Source: Mucilaginibacter gilvus (lineage in GTDB: Bacteria > Bacteroidota > Bacteroidia > Sphingobacteriales > Sphingobacteriaceae). From it: a DNA stretch of 64,000 nt. Both the position numbers and the translations under genes were made by a program. Below the pieces are notes generated by a model that saw nothing but the letters and a program-made list of their open reading frames with translations, ran no database searches and was not told the DNA's origin. Position 1 is the stretch's first letter. Each line of letters begins with the position of its first letter. The stretch lies in the NCBI RefSeq assembly GCF_004054195.1, contig NZ_SBIW01000001.1:248001-312000 (forward strand). Direction: 5' to 3'. This document shows, piece by piece, positions 7,956 to 16,542 of the stretch.

Positions 7956-8951
7956 TTACTTTTTTAATCCGAGTATAGAAAACTCACTTTTGCTTTTTTT
8001 AATAATATTGCCCAGCATACCCAGGCCGGTTATCTCCAGTTCAACAAGGTCGTTGGGTTGCAGCCATTGGGTTTGGTAATTGGGGTTGTTTAGCAGGCCT
8101 GTACCGTTCAGTTCCAGGAAACAGCCTGTACCTACGGTACCCGAGCCTATTACATCCCCTGGCAGTACATCACAGCCATAAGCGCAGCGCTCTATGATCT
8201 CGGCAAAGGTCCAGTCCATATCGGCCATATTGCCGCTGCTTACCTGTTCGCCATTAACCAGGCATTTCATTTGCAGGTTGTAGGCGTTACCGGTATGGCC
8301 AGGTTTTGGCTCCGTTTTATACTGCTCCAACTCATCGGGCGTAACCAGCCATGGGCCTATCACGGTAGAAAAATCTTTCCCTTTTGCAGGGCCAAGGTTC
8401 AGCAGCATCTCCTCCATTTGCAGCGTGCGGGCGCTCATATCGTTCATGATCATGTAGCCGGCTATGTAGCTATCGGCATCAGCAGCTTTAATGTTGCGGC
8501 CTTTTTTATTCAGCACCACGGCAACTTCCAGTTCAAAATCCAGTTTCTGGAAATGGTCGGGCATACATTCTATTTCGCCGGGGCCTTGTATAGCGTTGTG
8601 GTTGGTGAAATAAAATATGGGGTATTGATCAAACTCGGCAATCATATCTACCTTGCGGTTGCGGCGGGCGGCGGCCACATGCTGGCGAAAAGCATACCCG
8701 TCGCGGCAGGAGGATGGGTGCGGTACCGGGGCTATCAATTCATAAAACAACTCCTCTTTACCCTGCATTTTGCCGCTGCGCAAGTCGTCATTAACCTTTT
8801 TGGCATGTTCCATTAGTTCATCTCCACCCCATAAAAACTCATTCATGTTATCGGGGATCAATTTATCGCAGGAGTTGAGGTTATAGATATGCCCTTTGAT
8901 GTATACGCCCAAATGCTCGCGATCTTCGGTTTTATAGGATACTAATTTCAT
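7956..8951 (-). CDS. Fumarylacetoacetate hydrolase family protein
   Basis: The C-terminal catalytic domain shows the FAH-fold motifs: FDQYPIFYFTNHNAIQGPGE, LDFELEVAVVLNKKGRNI (metal-binding acidic residues), IAGYMIMNDMSARTLQ and GDVIGSGTVGTGCFLELNG. Length is 331 residues. With homogentisate dioxygenase and HppD next door, the likely job is cleavage of fumarylacetoacetate to fumarate and acetoacetate at the end of tyrosine breakdown. The FAH superfamily covers several other C-C hydrolases, so this role rests on context. No maleylacetoacetate isomerase gene is visible. Its ATG overlaps the stop of the upstream small membrane-protein gene (ATGA). Confidence 0.88.
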   Translation of the reverse strand: MKLVSYKTEDREHLGVYIKGHIYNLNSCDKLIPDNMNEFLWGGDELMEHAKKVNDDLRSGKMQGKEELFYELIAPVPHPSSCRDGYAFRQHVAAARRNRKVDMIAEFDQYPIFYFTNHNAIQGPGEIECMPDHFQKLDFELEVAVVLNKKGRNIKAADADSYIAGYMIMNDMSARTLQMEEMLLNLGPAKGKDFSTVIGPWLVTPDELEQYKTEPKPGHTGNAYNLQMKCLVNGEQVSSGNMADMDWTFAEIIERCAYGCDVLPGDVIGSGTVGTGCFLELNGTGLLNNPNYQTQWLQPNDLVELEITGLGMLGNIIKKSKSEFSILGLKK

Positions 8952-9238
8952 AGGTATGTTGGTTTATCAGGTTTAATTTTTTTGAGGCTGCGCTCCAGGA
9001 AGATGTTTACCAGGTATATAAAACCGCCAAGGGCGGTGAGGTCCAGTATAAAGTTGCTTAAATTAAACCCCAGCTGGCTTTGGTTTACATACGCAAGCTT
9101 CCCGTTGGTATAGCTGTAAAAATGCCATGGAAAACCCAAAATGGTGAAACCATCCGTTGCGGATTTATCTTCCATAAATAAAAACGTTAAAACAACCCAG
9201 GCAACTATTCCGAATACTATAGCTTGTTTCCTGATCAT
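8948..9238 (-). CDS. Small two-helix membrane protein of unknown function
   Basis: A 96-residue protein with a hydrophobic N-terminal helix (MIRKQAIVFGIVAWVVLTFLF), a polar middle with aromatic residues, and a second helix near the C-terminus (FILDLTALGGFIYLVNIFL) followed by a Lys/Pro-rich tail. I do not recognise a family. Its stop overlaps the FAH-family start by four bases, so it is translated from the same message and coupled to it. Confidence 0.65.
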   Translation of the reverse strand: MIRKQAIVFGIVAWVVLTFLFMEDKSATDGFTILGFPWHFYSYTNGKLAYVNQSQLGFNLSNFILDLTALGGFIYLVNIFLERSLKKIKPDKPTYL

Positions 9239-9463
9239 ACTGGCTTAATTGGAAATCAAACATAGGAATTTTGGTTGATTAAGTAAATGGTTGATTGGTG
9301 AGTGGTATTTTTTACGGTAGTTCTTTGATGCCGATAACACCGCAACAGGGATTGTAGGGGAAGCCACGGCGGGGGCATGCGCGGAAAAGCAACGGGGCCG
9401 GAGCGCAGCGCAGTCCCGCAAAGCCCGGCCCGCAGGGGTTGCCATTGTTGGTGAGTGGAGCAT

Positions 9464-9567
9464 TTTGGAGTTTGGATGCTCGATCTCGGATTTTTTATTT
9501 CTTTTTTAGATCAGCCATCACCAACCACTCTCAGAATCAACCTCACTCCTCACAACTCTCTCCTCAC
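9464..9567. repeat. Two 7-base-period arrays
   Basis: At 9464-9491 four 7-base units share a GGAT or GGAG ending (TTTGGAG, TTTGGAT, GCTCGAT, CTCGGAT). At 9540-9567 four units share CTCAC or CTC (ACCTCAC, TCCTCAC, AACTCTC, TCCTCAC). The second array resembles the reverse complement of GGTGAGTGG sequences at about 9297-9304 and 9450-9458, so nested inverted arms are likely. Confidence 0.55.
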
Positions 9568-9577
9568 CAAAATAACC

Positions 9578-9609
9578 CTTGCATCTTCAAATAAAACCCC
9601 CTAATTTTA
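9578..9609 (+). promoter_or_regulatory. Promoter-like sequence ahead of a 35-codon frame
   Basis: CTTG at 9578-9581 and TAATTTTA at 9602-9609 are 20 bases apart, close to the Bacteroidota consensus except for A instead of G at the last position. It points to the small frame starting at 9621. Confidence 0.4.
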
Positions 9610-9620
9610 CCTCATCAATC

Positions 9621-9728
9621 ATGAGCATTAAAAAACAGTTTTACTTTTCCCTCGGGCTCACCTCTATGAGTGATGCTTCGTCCTTTAGGGATGCTGTGCT
9701 CGCTACTGCCGTTTTAGCGCAGTATTAA
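9621..9728 (+). CDS. Possible 35-residue peptide
   Basis: ATG 9621 to TAA 9726-9728 gives a 35-residue peptide beginning MSIKKQFYFSLGLTSMSDA. It starts 11 bases after a promoter-like box. It could be a real small protein, the remnant of a longer gene, or chance within a small RNA. I do not recognise it. Confidence 0.25.
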   Translation: MSIKKQFYFSLGLTSMSDASSFRDAVLATAVLAQY

Positions 9729-9743
9729 ATTCGCTGTTGTAAG

Positions 9744-9888
9744 GTTTTAATATTGAAAGGTTGGAATGCGATTCCAGGTCTGTTCCGTTAAAACTATTCT
9801 GCTACCTCAATCGTTTAATAATTAATGGCTTAAGGGCAAGTTTTTAAAACTTCGCAACCTTAAAACATTCCAACATTTAAACCAACAA
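9744..9888. repeat. Inverted 8-base-period arrays upstream of hmgA
   Basis: Left arm 9744-9767 is three 8-base units (GTTTTAAT, ATTGAAAG, GTTGGAAT). Right arm 9857-9888 is four units (ACCTTAAA, ACATTCCA, ACATTTAA, ACCAACAA) of the opposite orientation. The right arm ends five bases before the hmgA start codon, so the 5' leader of hmgA is made of this array. Confidence 0.6.
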
Positions 9889-9893
9889 AACCA

Positions 9894-11051
9894 ATGCCTA
9901 TTTACCATACTTTAGGGAGCATCCCGCCTAAGCGGCATACGCAGTTCCGTAAGCCCGATGGCACTTTATATGCCGAAGAACTGGTTTCTACCGAAGGGTT
10001 CTCCAGCCTGTATTCGCTGGTTTACCATGCCTACCCGCCAACCATTGTGAAGGCGCTGGGCGAGCCATACTCCGTTGAACCAAAAATAGCCCGCGAAAAA
10101 CATTTAAAACATACCAGTCTTATCGGTTTTAATATCGAACCGGTTGACGATTATCTGCAAAGCCGTAAACCTGTGCTGGTGAACGCCGATTTGCATATCT
10201 CGCTCGCCGCGCCGCGCAAATCAATGACCGACTATTTTTACAAGAACAGCCAGGCCGACGAGGTAATATTTATCCACGTAGGCAGCGGTACTTTAAAAAC
10301 CGGCTTCGGGAAAATAAGGTTTGCCTACGGCGATTACCTGGTTGTACCCCGTGGTACCATTTACCAGCTGGAGTTTGATACACCCGATAACCGTTTGTTC
10401 ATCGTAGAAAGCTTTAGCCCCATTCGCTCGCCAAAGCGCTACCGCAACGCCTACGGGCAGCTGATGGAGCACTCGCCCTATTGCGAGCGCGATATTAAGC
10501 GCCCAACCGACCTGCAAACGCACGACGAGAAAGGCGATTTTAAGATCCTCATTAAAAAACAGGGGCTTATTTACCCTTACATCTACGGCACCCACCCGTT
10601 CGATTTTATTGGCTGGGATGGTTTCCACTACCCATGGGCATTTTCCATCCACGATTTTGAACCGATAACCGGTCGCCTGCACCAACCGCCGCCCGTGCAT
10701 CAAACCTTTGAGGGGAACAACTTTGTAATTTGCTCTTTTGTTCCGAGGAAATTCGATTATCACCCCCTCTCCATCCCCGCCCCATACAACCACAGCAATG
10801 TGGATAGCGACGAGGTTTTATACTACGTAGCCGGCGATTTTATGAGCCGTAAAAGCGTAGTAAAGGGACAAATAACCCTGCACCCCGGCGGCATCCCGCA
10901 TGGCCCTGCACCGGGTTCGGTAGAGAAATCCATCGGCAAGGAAAGCACAGACGAACTGGCCGTGATGATAGACCCCTTCCGCCCGCTGATGCTAACTGAA
11001 GACGCGGTAAGAATAGAAGACGAAAATTATTTCAAGAGTTGGGTTATTTAA
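9894..11051 (+). CDS. hmgA: Homogentisate 1,2-dioxygenase
   Basis: A 385-residue cupin-fold protein. The opening MPIYHTLGSIPPKRHTQFRKPDG and the inner FIHVGSGTLKTGFGKIRFAYGDYLVVPRGT block mark the bacterial homogentisate dioxygenase family, and the C-terminal LHPGGIPHGPAPGS holds the histidines expected to bind Fe(II) with the preceding Glu. It opens the ring of homogentisate to maleylacetoacetate in the cytoplasm. HppD, 73 bases downstream on the same strand, makes its substrate, and a FAH-family gene lies divergently upstream. The usual size range for the short bacterial form is met. Its leader is occupied by an 8-base-period repeat. Confidence 0.92.
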   Translation: MPIYHTLGSIPPKRHTQFRKPDGTLYAEELVSTEGFSSLYSLVYHAYPPTIVKALGEPYSVEPKIAREKHLKHTSLIGFNIEPVDDYLQSRKPVLVNADLHISLAAPRKSMTDYFYKNSQADEVIFIHVGSGTLKTGFGKIRFAYGDYLVVPRGTIYQLEFDTPDNRLFIVESFSPIRSPKRYRNAYGQLMEHSPYCERDIKRPTDLQTHDEKGDFKILIKKQGLIYPYIYGTHPFDFIGWDGFHYPWAFSIHDFEPITGRLHQPPPVHQTFEGNNFVICSFVPRKFDYHPLSIPAPYNHSNVDSDEVLYYVAGDFMSRKSVVKGQITLHPGGIPHGPAPGSVEKSIGKESTDELAVMIDPFRPLMLTEDAVRIEDENYFKSWVI

Positions 11052-11090
11052 GGTGAAAGCAGAAAGGTAAAGGCTTTTAGGAAATCAACC

Positions 11091-11114
11091 ATTCAATAAT
11101 TCACTCAATCACTA
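11091..11114. repeat. 8-base-period array between hmgA and hppD
   Basis: Three 8-base units (ATTCAATA, ATTCACTC, AATCACTA) followed by a partial fourth end ten bases before the hppD start. No opposite arm was recognised. Confidence 0.5.
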
Positions 11115-11124
11115 ATTAATAGCA

Positions 11125-12249
11125 ATGGACACATTAACATTAGATACAAAACCAACCACAACAGATTTTTTGCCGCTTAACGGTACCGATTATGTGGAAT
11201 TTTACGTGGGCAACGCCAAGCAGGCGGCGCATTATTATAAAACTGCTTTCGGTTTTCAGGACCTGGCTTACGCCGGGCCGGAAACAGGTGTGCGCGATCG
11301 CGCATCCTACGTTTTACAGCAAGGCAAGATCCGCTTGGTGCTTACTACACCCCTGCACTCTGATCACCCCATTGCCGAGCATATTAAAAAGCACGGCGAC
11401 GGCGTAAAGATCTTGGCCCTTTGGGTGGACGATGCCTTCGACGCCTTTAAACAAACCGTTGCCCGTGGTGCCGAGCCTTACCAGGAGCCAAAATCCATCA
11501 CGGATGAATATGGCGAAGTGCGCACCAGCGGCATAAAACTGTATGGCGAAACCGTGCATTTATTTATAGAACGCAAAAATTATAAAGGTCCGTTTTTACC
11601 GGGCTATAGGGCTATGCAAACCAGCTACCAGCCAACCGATACCGGCCTGCTATATGTAGACCATTGTGTGGGCAACGTGGGCTGGCATAAAATGAACCAA
11701 TGGGTTAACTTTTATGAGGACATTATGGGTTTCCGCAACATCTTAACATTTGACGATAAGATGATCTCGACCGAATACTCTGCCCTGATGAGCAAGGTAA
11801 TGAGTAACGGGAACGGTTACGTAAAGTTCCCGATAAACGAGCCCGCAGAAGGCAAAAAGAAAAGCCAGATAGAAGAATACCTGGAGTTTTACGAAGGCGA
11901 GGGTGTACAGCATTTGGCATTGGCAACAGCGGATATTGTAAAAACCGTTACCGACCTGCAAAGCCGCGGCATAGAGTTTTTAACCGTGCCCACCACCTAT
12001 TACGACGAACTAACCGCACGGGTTGGCCATATTGACGAGGACCTTGGCCCGTTAAAGGAACTCGGCATCCTGGTAGACCGCGACGACGAAGGTTACCTGC
12101 TGCAGATCTTCACCAAACCGGTGGAAGACAGGCCTACGCTGTTCTTCGAGATCATCCAACGCAAGGGAGCCAAATCCTTCGGTGCCGGTAACTTTAAGGC
12201 ATTATTTGAAGCGATTGAGCGGGAGCAGGAGTTGAGGGGAAACTTGTAA
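11125..12249 (+). CDS. hppD: 4-hydroxyphenylpyruvate dioxygenase
   Basis: Converts 4-hydroxyphenylpyruvate to homogentisate. The 374-residue protein has two vicinal-oxygen-chelate domains. The iron ligands are visible in the second half: His180 in VDHCVGNV, His263 in VQHLALAT and Glu342 in LFFEIIQRKG, followed by the substrate-site tail GAGNFKALFEAIE. The N-terminal domain begins NGTDYVEFYVGNAKQAAHYY. It forms a pathway unit with hmgA and the FAH-family gene. A strong terminator follows at 12294. ATG 11125 is the only suitable start. Confidence 0.95.
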   Translation: MDTLTLDTKPTTTDFLPLNGTDYVEFYVGNAKQAAHYYKTAFGFQDLAYAGPETGVRDRASYVLQQGKIRLVLTTPLHSDHPIAEHIKKHGDGVKILALWVDDAFDAFKQTVARGAEPYQEPKSITDEYGEVRTSGIKLYGETVHLFIERKNYKGPFLPGYRAMQTSYQPTDTGLLYVDHCVGNVGWHKMNQWVNFYEDIMGFRNILTFDDKMISTEYSALMSKVMSNGNGYVKFPINEPAEGKKKSQIEEYLEFYEGEGVQHLALATADIVKTVTDLQSRGIEFLTVPTTYYDELTARVGHIDEDLGPLKELGILVDRDDEGYLLQIFTKPVEDRPTLFFEIIQRKGAKSFGAGNFKALFEAIEREQELRGNL

Positions 12250-12293
12250 TTAGATTTCGGAGATGGGAGTTCCGATTTTGGATTTAGTTTGGA

Positions 12294-12316
12294 GCCGGGC
12301 ATTTTGCCCGGCTTTT
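12294..12316 (+). terminator. Rho-independent terminator of the hmgA-hppD unit
   Basis: GCCGGGCA (12294-12301) pairs with TGCCCGGC (12305-12312) around TTT and is followed by TTTTGTTTT. A weak 7-base-period array (units ending GATTT) lies between the stop codon and the hairpin. Confidence 0.8.
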
Positions 12317-12376
12317 GTTTTGATAATAGCTGAGCAGATTTTCTATCTTTATTTCAGAATCCTAAAACCACATGCT

Positions 12377-12838
12377 ATGTTACGATTAAAATTATTGCTG
12401 CCCCTGCTGTTGATGGGCATAGCCTGCCTCGCCCAAACTGAAAAACCTGCCTATAATGCCGCGCTTGCCCAAAAGCTGGGTGCCGATCAATACGGTATGA
12501 AGAAATATGTAATGGCTTTCTTGAAAGAAGGGCCTACAAAAATTACCGATGCCAAAGCCGGTCAGGAATTACAGATGGCCCACCTGCGTAATATTATGAA
12601 ATTGGCTGCCGAAGGTAAGCTGGTATTAGCGGGCCCTTTTATGGACGACCATCCTATACGTGGTATTTTTATTTTTAACGTGGCAACCATTGAAGAGGCA
12701 CAAGGGCTTACCGCTACCGACCCTGCCATCAAAGCGGGTACTTTGGTTATGGAACTGCACCCCTGGTATGGTTCTGCCGCGCTGATGCAGGTGGTGCCCA
12801 TTCATAACACCTTAGAGAAGAAAAGCGTTGCAGAATAA
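12377..12838 (+). CDS. Secreted YCII-related protein
   Basis: ATG 12377 begins a signal peptide (MLRLKLLLPLLLMGIACLAQ) with probable cleavage before the QTEK region. The mature part contains KYVMAFLKEGP, QMAHLRNIMKLAAEGKLVLAGPF and GIFIFNVATIEEAQGLTATDPAI, the pattern of the YCII (YciI-like) fold. Secreted Bacteroidota versions are frequent and of unknown role. Frame upstream of this ATG runs through the terminator and is not part of the gene. Confidence 0.82.
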   Translation: MLRLKLLLPLLLMGIACLAQTEKPAYNAALAQKLGADQYGMKKYVMAFLKEGPTKITDAKAGQELQMAHLRNIMKLAAEGKLVLAGPFMDDHPIRGIFIFNVATIEEAQGLTATDPAIKAGTLVMELHPWYGSAALMQVVPIHNTLEKKSVAE

Positions 12839-12963
12839 CTTGCAAACAGATGCGGACAGTAGCATCAAACAGCCTCACAGAACTTTTAAGCCGGCCATGA
12901 TCTCCAACAAAACGCCCGACCCGGCAGCCTAAACATTTGCGTTGCCGCCGTGTTATTGTTATC

Positions 12964-13461
12964 ATGAAAGCCAACTCAGCCGTACCCAAATTCCAGCTTA
13001 TCCCGTTGGCCATAAGCCTTTTTATCACACTGGCTATCGGCGGGGTTGCCACAATATTTACCCGGCCCGAGATCAAAGGCTGGTATATTACGCTCAACAA
13101 GCCGGGGTTTACGCCGCCAAACTGGTTGTTCCCGGTGGCGTGGACAACGCTTTACGTCCTCATTGCCATAGCAGCCTACTTGGTTTGGAAACGCCGCGAC
13201 GGCACTCCAGTTTACAGAACTACGGCCATTATTTATAGCATACAGCTGCTGCTCAATTTTTTATGGTCGATAGTGTTTTTTGGGCTGCACCAAATATTTG
13301 GCGGGCTTATCATCATCGTGCTTTTGCTGGTGTTCATCATTCTTAATATCGCCTGGTTTGGCAGGTTCACCAAAACGGCTGCCTGGCTGCTGGTGCCGTA
13401 CCTCGTTTGGGTGAGCTATGCCACGCTGCTCAACATCGGTATTTATATACTTAACAAGTGA
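12964..13461 (+). CDS. tspO: TspO/MBR family protein (tryptophan-rich sensory protein)
   Basis: A 165-residue membrane protein with five helices. Signature blocks are GWYITLNKPGFTPPNWLFPVAWTTLYVLIAIAAYLVW and LLNFLWSIVFFGLHQIFGGLIIIV, ending in WLLVPYLVWVSYATLLNIGIY. TspO proteins bind porphyrins and related ligands; no physiological partner is visible here. ATG 12964 gives the standard N-terminus; the frame extends upstream but without a better start. Confidence 0.92.
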   Translation: MKANSAVPKFQLIPLAISLFITLAIGGVATIFTRPEIKGWYITLNKPGFTPPNWLFPVAWTTLYVLIAIAAYLVWKRRDGTPVYRTTAIIYSIQLLLNFLWSIVFFGLHQIFGGLIIIVLLLVFIILNIAWFGRFTKTAAWLLVPYLVWVSYATLLNIGIYILNK

Positions 13462-13510
13462 TGGAAAAAACACTATTTTTATTGCAGGTTATATCCCCTC
13501 AAATACACTA

Positions 13511-14050
13511 ATGAAAAAGATACTTTTTACCTGCTGCCTGTTTATGATCGCATCGGGTTTTGCTTTTGCAGATACCGTTTCTATTAAACATTTTGTGGTG
13601 AAGGAAAACCCCTTCGCTAAAGACGAGATAGCTATTGTAGCGGTTGATACCGGCAAAAACATCCAGGAGAACGTAAACGGAACCTTCAGCTTTACCATTA
13701 ATGGTTTTGTAGAGACATTGAAATTTGAAAAAGGCACCGCGTTTTTCCGCCACAAGCTGGAAAAATCGAGCTTTATATTTGCCCGCCACCAAAACGACGA
13801 AGGCACCACCTCTATGCTGTATTACGTTTACCGGCACGATAGTAAACTCACCCCGGTAAAAATAAGCTGGATCCTTTTGATAGCCATCCCTTTAGGTTTG
13901 GTCTTAATAGGCTACCTGTTTAAGCGGTTCATCATCATCGCCCTTATCATCTTCTGTATCTTCCTGTATTTCAACTACCACAACGGCCTCAGCATCCCCA
14001 CGTTTTTCCAAAGCGTTTTAGATGGATTGAAGGGGATATTTAGTAGTTGA
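13511..14050 (+). CDS. Exported membrane-anchored protein of unknown function
   Basis: Signal peptide at the N-terminus (MKKILFTCCLFMIASGFAFA), then a roughly 110-residue extracytoplasmic beta-rich part (VSIKHFVVKENPFAKDEIAIVAVDTG...), then two adjacent hydrophobic helices at residues about 118-158 and a short C-terminal tail. No family recognised. It starts 50 bases after tspO and might share its transcript. A 7-base-period array begins at the stop codon. Confidence 0.7.
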   Translation: MKKILFTCCLFMIASGFAFADTVSIKHFVVKENPFAKDEIAIVAVDTGKNIQENVNGTFSFTINGFVETLKFEKGTAFFRHKLEKSSFIFARHQNDEGTTSMLYYVYRHDSKLTPVKISWILLIAIPLGLVLIGYLFKRFIIIALIIFCIFLYFNYHNGLSIPTFFQSVLDGLKGIFSS

Positions 14051-14072
14051 GATTGGAGTTTAGAGATTAGTT
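14045..14072. repeat. 7-base-period array (single arm)
   Basis: Four 7-base units (AGTTGAG, ATTGGAG, TTTAGAG, ATTAGTT) overlap the stop codon of the preceding gene. No facing arm was found nearby. Confidence 0.5.
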
Positions 14073-14148
14073 AAGCCCCTTAACCAACGCGGCATTACAA
14101 TGACGGCGGTTTTTAATCGCGTCGAATCTTGAAATCCTTAAATCGTGT

Positions 14149-16542
14149 TTAAAACGGCAACCCTATACCAAAGTTAAGCTGCATAAAGTTATAGCTATCA
14201 CCTACATAGTTGCCGTTGGAGTCTACACCGGTGCTGTTTGCTTTGAGGTATGCCTTTTTGAAATCGCCTGATTTAAACAATTCGTTGGCATGGCGGAAGA
14301 GCACCCATTGATCCGCGCCGTTAAACTGGGGGTCTTTAAATTTAAAGGCCGCATCCAGCCTGAAGATAAAGAAGCTAAGATCGAAACGCAGGCCGGTACC
14401 GATACCTATAGCTGTAGAGTTGAAAAGGTTATTTAGTCTGAATTCGCCGTTAGGGTTGTCAGGCGTTTTATGCAAGCGCCATACGTTGCCCATATCCATA
14501 AACAAAGCGCCCTTAAGTTTAGTGCCGAAGAAGTTATCAACCAATTTATAGCGGTACTCCAGGTTGGCTACCATTTTTATCTCGCCAAACTGGTCGAGGT
14601 ATTTTAAGCGCGCCCTGGTAGTATCTGCAGCGCCGTTTACACCATAACTGGCGCGGTTAAATTGCCCGGGGCCAAGTGTACGCGGCAGCCAGGCGCGGAT
14701 ATCGTTGGCACCACCGGTATAAAAGTTCTTTTCAAATATCAGTTGGTTGCTGTTGCCGTAAGGAATACCAATGCCCGGGCTGAAACGGAAAATAAACTGC
14801 CGTTCGCCGCCGAGGCTTCTGTACAGGCGGTAATCTATTTCGGTTTTTACGTATTGCGAAAATGCGTTGCCAAAAAAAGTGCGCTGGCCGAGGCTGTCTT
14901 TGGGTGTTCTGAAAGCGCGGCTCAGTAAATTCAGCGTACCGCCGCCCAAATCCAAACTTCCGCGGAAATAATAGAAATTCTCGTAAGTGTTTAGCTTGAT
15001 ACTGTTATACTGAAAGGTATACTGGCTCCCCGATGTAAAGGTGGTACGGCCAATAAGGTAAACGTATGAGTAGCGGTTTTGCTTCAGCAGCTCTGCCTTG
15101 GCAATAGGGTCGATATTTCCGCTGGAAAATTCGATATTGATAGGGGTTATGGAGTGCTGTTTGGTACGCGTATCGAAGAAATCGTAGGTGATGGAGTTAA
15201 TCCAGCTGCGGCGCTGCACCAGTCCTTTTTGATAAAACAAGGAGAAGTTGGTAGAGAAGGTGGTGTGCGGCACCCCAAACTTGGCCAGGTTAGGAAAATC
15301 GAACGGCGATACAATGCGCGGGTATATTAAACTCACCCCGGCTTTAAACTCCTGGTTTTGGATGCCTTTGCTATCGCCGGCGTTGCGCCCGCTATCAAAC
15401 AAAATACTCCAGTTAAGTTTCACCTGTAAGGCCGCCGCCTGTTTAAACAAATTACGGTTGGTAAAGGTATTGCCAATGTTGTAGCCATATCGCCCGCCGT
15501 TAAACAGGAACTCCGCCTCCACCCTGTCGCTCATGCGTTTCAGCGGGGTAATATCTATGCGGGTATTGAGCCTGTTGGTACTATCAGGCAGCTTTTCATA
15601 AATTGGGCTGGGCACATTTCTAAAAACGTTCAATTCCGATAAGCGCGAAGTAGTAAGCGTTTGCATATCGATATCAAACAGGCGCCCTTTTTTCTGAAAA
15701 ATATAGTCGGTTACCGTTTTTGGCTTAAACCTCCCCGAGTAATCCACATACCTAAACTGCGAATCTACCTGTATGGTATCGGGGTTACCGGTTTTGCGGC
15801 CGTTGCTTTGTGTTACGGTTATCAGTGTGTTATTAATGGTAAAAGTTGGATGCGCCGGCTTATCGGCGGGGTTATCAATGATCATCACCAGATCTACGAT
15901 ACTTTGGTTGTAGCTCGAATCCGGCTCAAAGTTGACGTACTGGCGGTAAAAGTCAAAGTAGCCGTTCCGTTTCATCACCTGGAAAAACTGGTCACGGTCG
16001 TACGCCAGGCTATCGGTATCAAAGCGGCTTCCGGGGTTTACGTGCGAGTATTGCGCTTTGGTGCGGCGGTAAAGCCCTTTTACATTAGGATCTGCAATGC
16101 TATCCTTATAGTTGCGGATGCGGAACATCGGCCCCTCGGTAGCGGTAAATATCAGTTCGGCTTTTTGTTTTTTGATAACGATGGAATCGGCTACTTTTGC
16201 TTTGAGGTAGCCTTTATTCTGCAAATATTTTTGCAATTGCAGGCGCGAAAACTCCACCAGGCTACTATCTAAAAGGCGTGGTGCCTCGCCAATATTGCGT
16301 TTGCCCTTTTTGCTAAAGGTGTAATAAAATTGCAGGTTGAGCCAGTTGTTGGGTTGTTGCTCTTTATCCACATAATTAACGGCGGCTTCGGCAAATTCCT
16401 TGTCAATACCCTTTAAGGTGAGCGTGCGGACAATGGCTTGGTTTGGTTTTATTCCACGCGTAACGCTGCAGCTGGAGATAATAACCACCAAAATACTTAA
16501 TATTGCAATACGGTAATGGCCGGGTGTTAAATATGCTTTCAA
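14149..16542 (-). CDS. tamL: TamL-type outer-membrane assembly lipoprotein (BamA/TamA superfamily)
   Basis: A 797-residue protein with a lipoprotein signal (ILVVIISSC, lipid-bearing Cys25), POTRA-like segments with short beta-alpha motifs (LQKYLQNKGYLKAKVADS; FQVMKRNGYFDFYRQYVNFEP; LTTSRLSELNVFRNV), and a C-terminal 16-strand barrel region ending in Phe (NFGIGLPF). This is the architecture of Bacteroidota TamL, the lipidated TamA relative that works with TamB in moving material or inserting proteins at the outer membrane. No tamB gene is adjacent in this window. The only plausible start is TTG at 16540-16542. Its first codons overlap the start of the divergent RNA methyltransferase gene. Confidence 0.9.
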   Translation of the reverse strand: MKAYLTPGHYRIAILSILVVIISSCSVTRGIKPNQAIVRTLTLKGIDKEFAEAAVNYVDKEQQPNNWLNLQFYYTFSKKGKRNIGEAPRLLDSSLVEFSRLQLQKYLQNKGYLKAKVADSIVIKKQKAELIFTATEGPMFRIRNYKDSIADPNVKGLYRRTKAQYSHVNPGSRFDTDSLAYDRDQFFQVMKRNGYFDFYRQYVNFEPDSSYNQSIVDLVMIIDNPADKPAHPTFTINNTLITVTQSNGRKTGNPDTIQVDSQFRYVDYSGRFKPKTVTDYIFQKKGRLFDIDMQTLTTSRLSELNVFRNVPSPIYEKLPDSTNRLNTRIDITPLKRMSDRVEAEFLFNGGRYGYNIGNTFTNRNLFKQAAALQVKLNWSILFDSGRNAGDSKGIQNQEFKAGVSLIYPRIVSPFDFPNLAKFGVPHTTFSTNFSLFYQKGLVQRRSWINSITYDFFDTRTKQHSITPINIEFSSGNIDPIAKAELLKQNRYSYVYLIGRTTFTSGSQYTFQYNSIKLNTYENFYYFRGSLDLGGGTLNLLSRAFRTPKDSLGQRTFFGNAFSQYVKTEIDYRLYRSLGGERQFIFRFSPGIGIPYGNSNQLIFEKNFYTGGANDIRAWLPRTLGPGQFNRASYGVNGAADTTRARLKYLDQFGEIKMVANLEYRYKLVDNFFGTKLKGALFMDMGNVWRLHKTPDNPNGEFRLNNLFNSTAIGIGTGLRFDLSFFIFRLDAAFKFKDPQFNGADQWVLFRHANELFKSGDFKKAYLKANSTGVDSNGNYVGDSYNFMQLNFGIGLPF

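Larger units (their letters stand above)
9239..9893. other. 655-base intergenic region filled with repeat arrays
   Basis: This gap between the divergent FAH-family operon and hmgA holds at least three periodic blocks (near 9247-9310, 9464-9567 and 9744-9888), a GC-rich patch at 9350-9440, one promoter-like sequence and a 35-codon frame at 9621-9728. Apart from that small frame I see no gene. The blocks are described separately. Confidence 0.7.

Noticed and set aside
9245-9463. A 72-codon frame on the minus strand with CAALRPRCFSAHAP
   Set aside because: It lies over a GC-rich repeat patch and has no family pattern.
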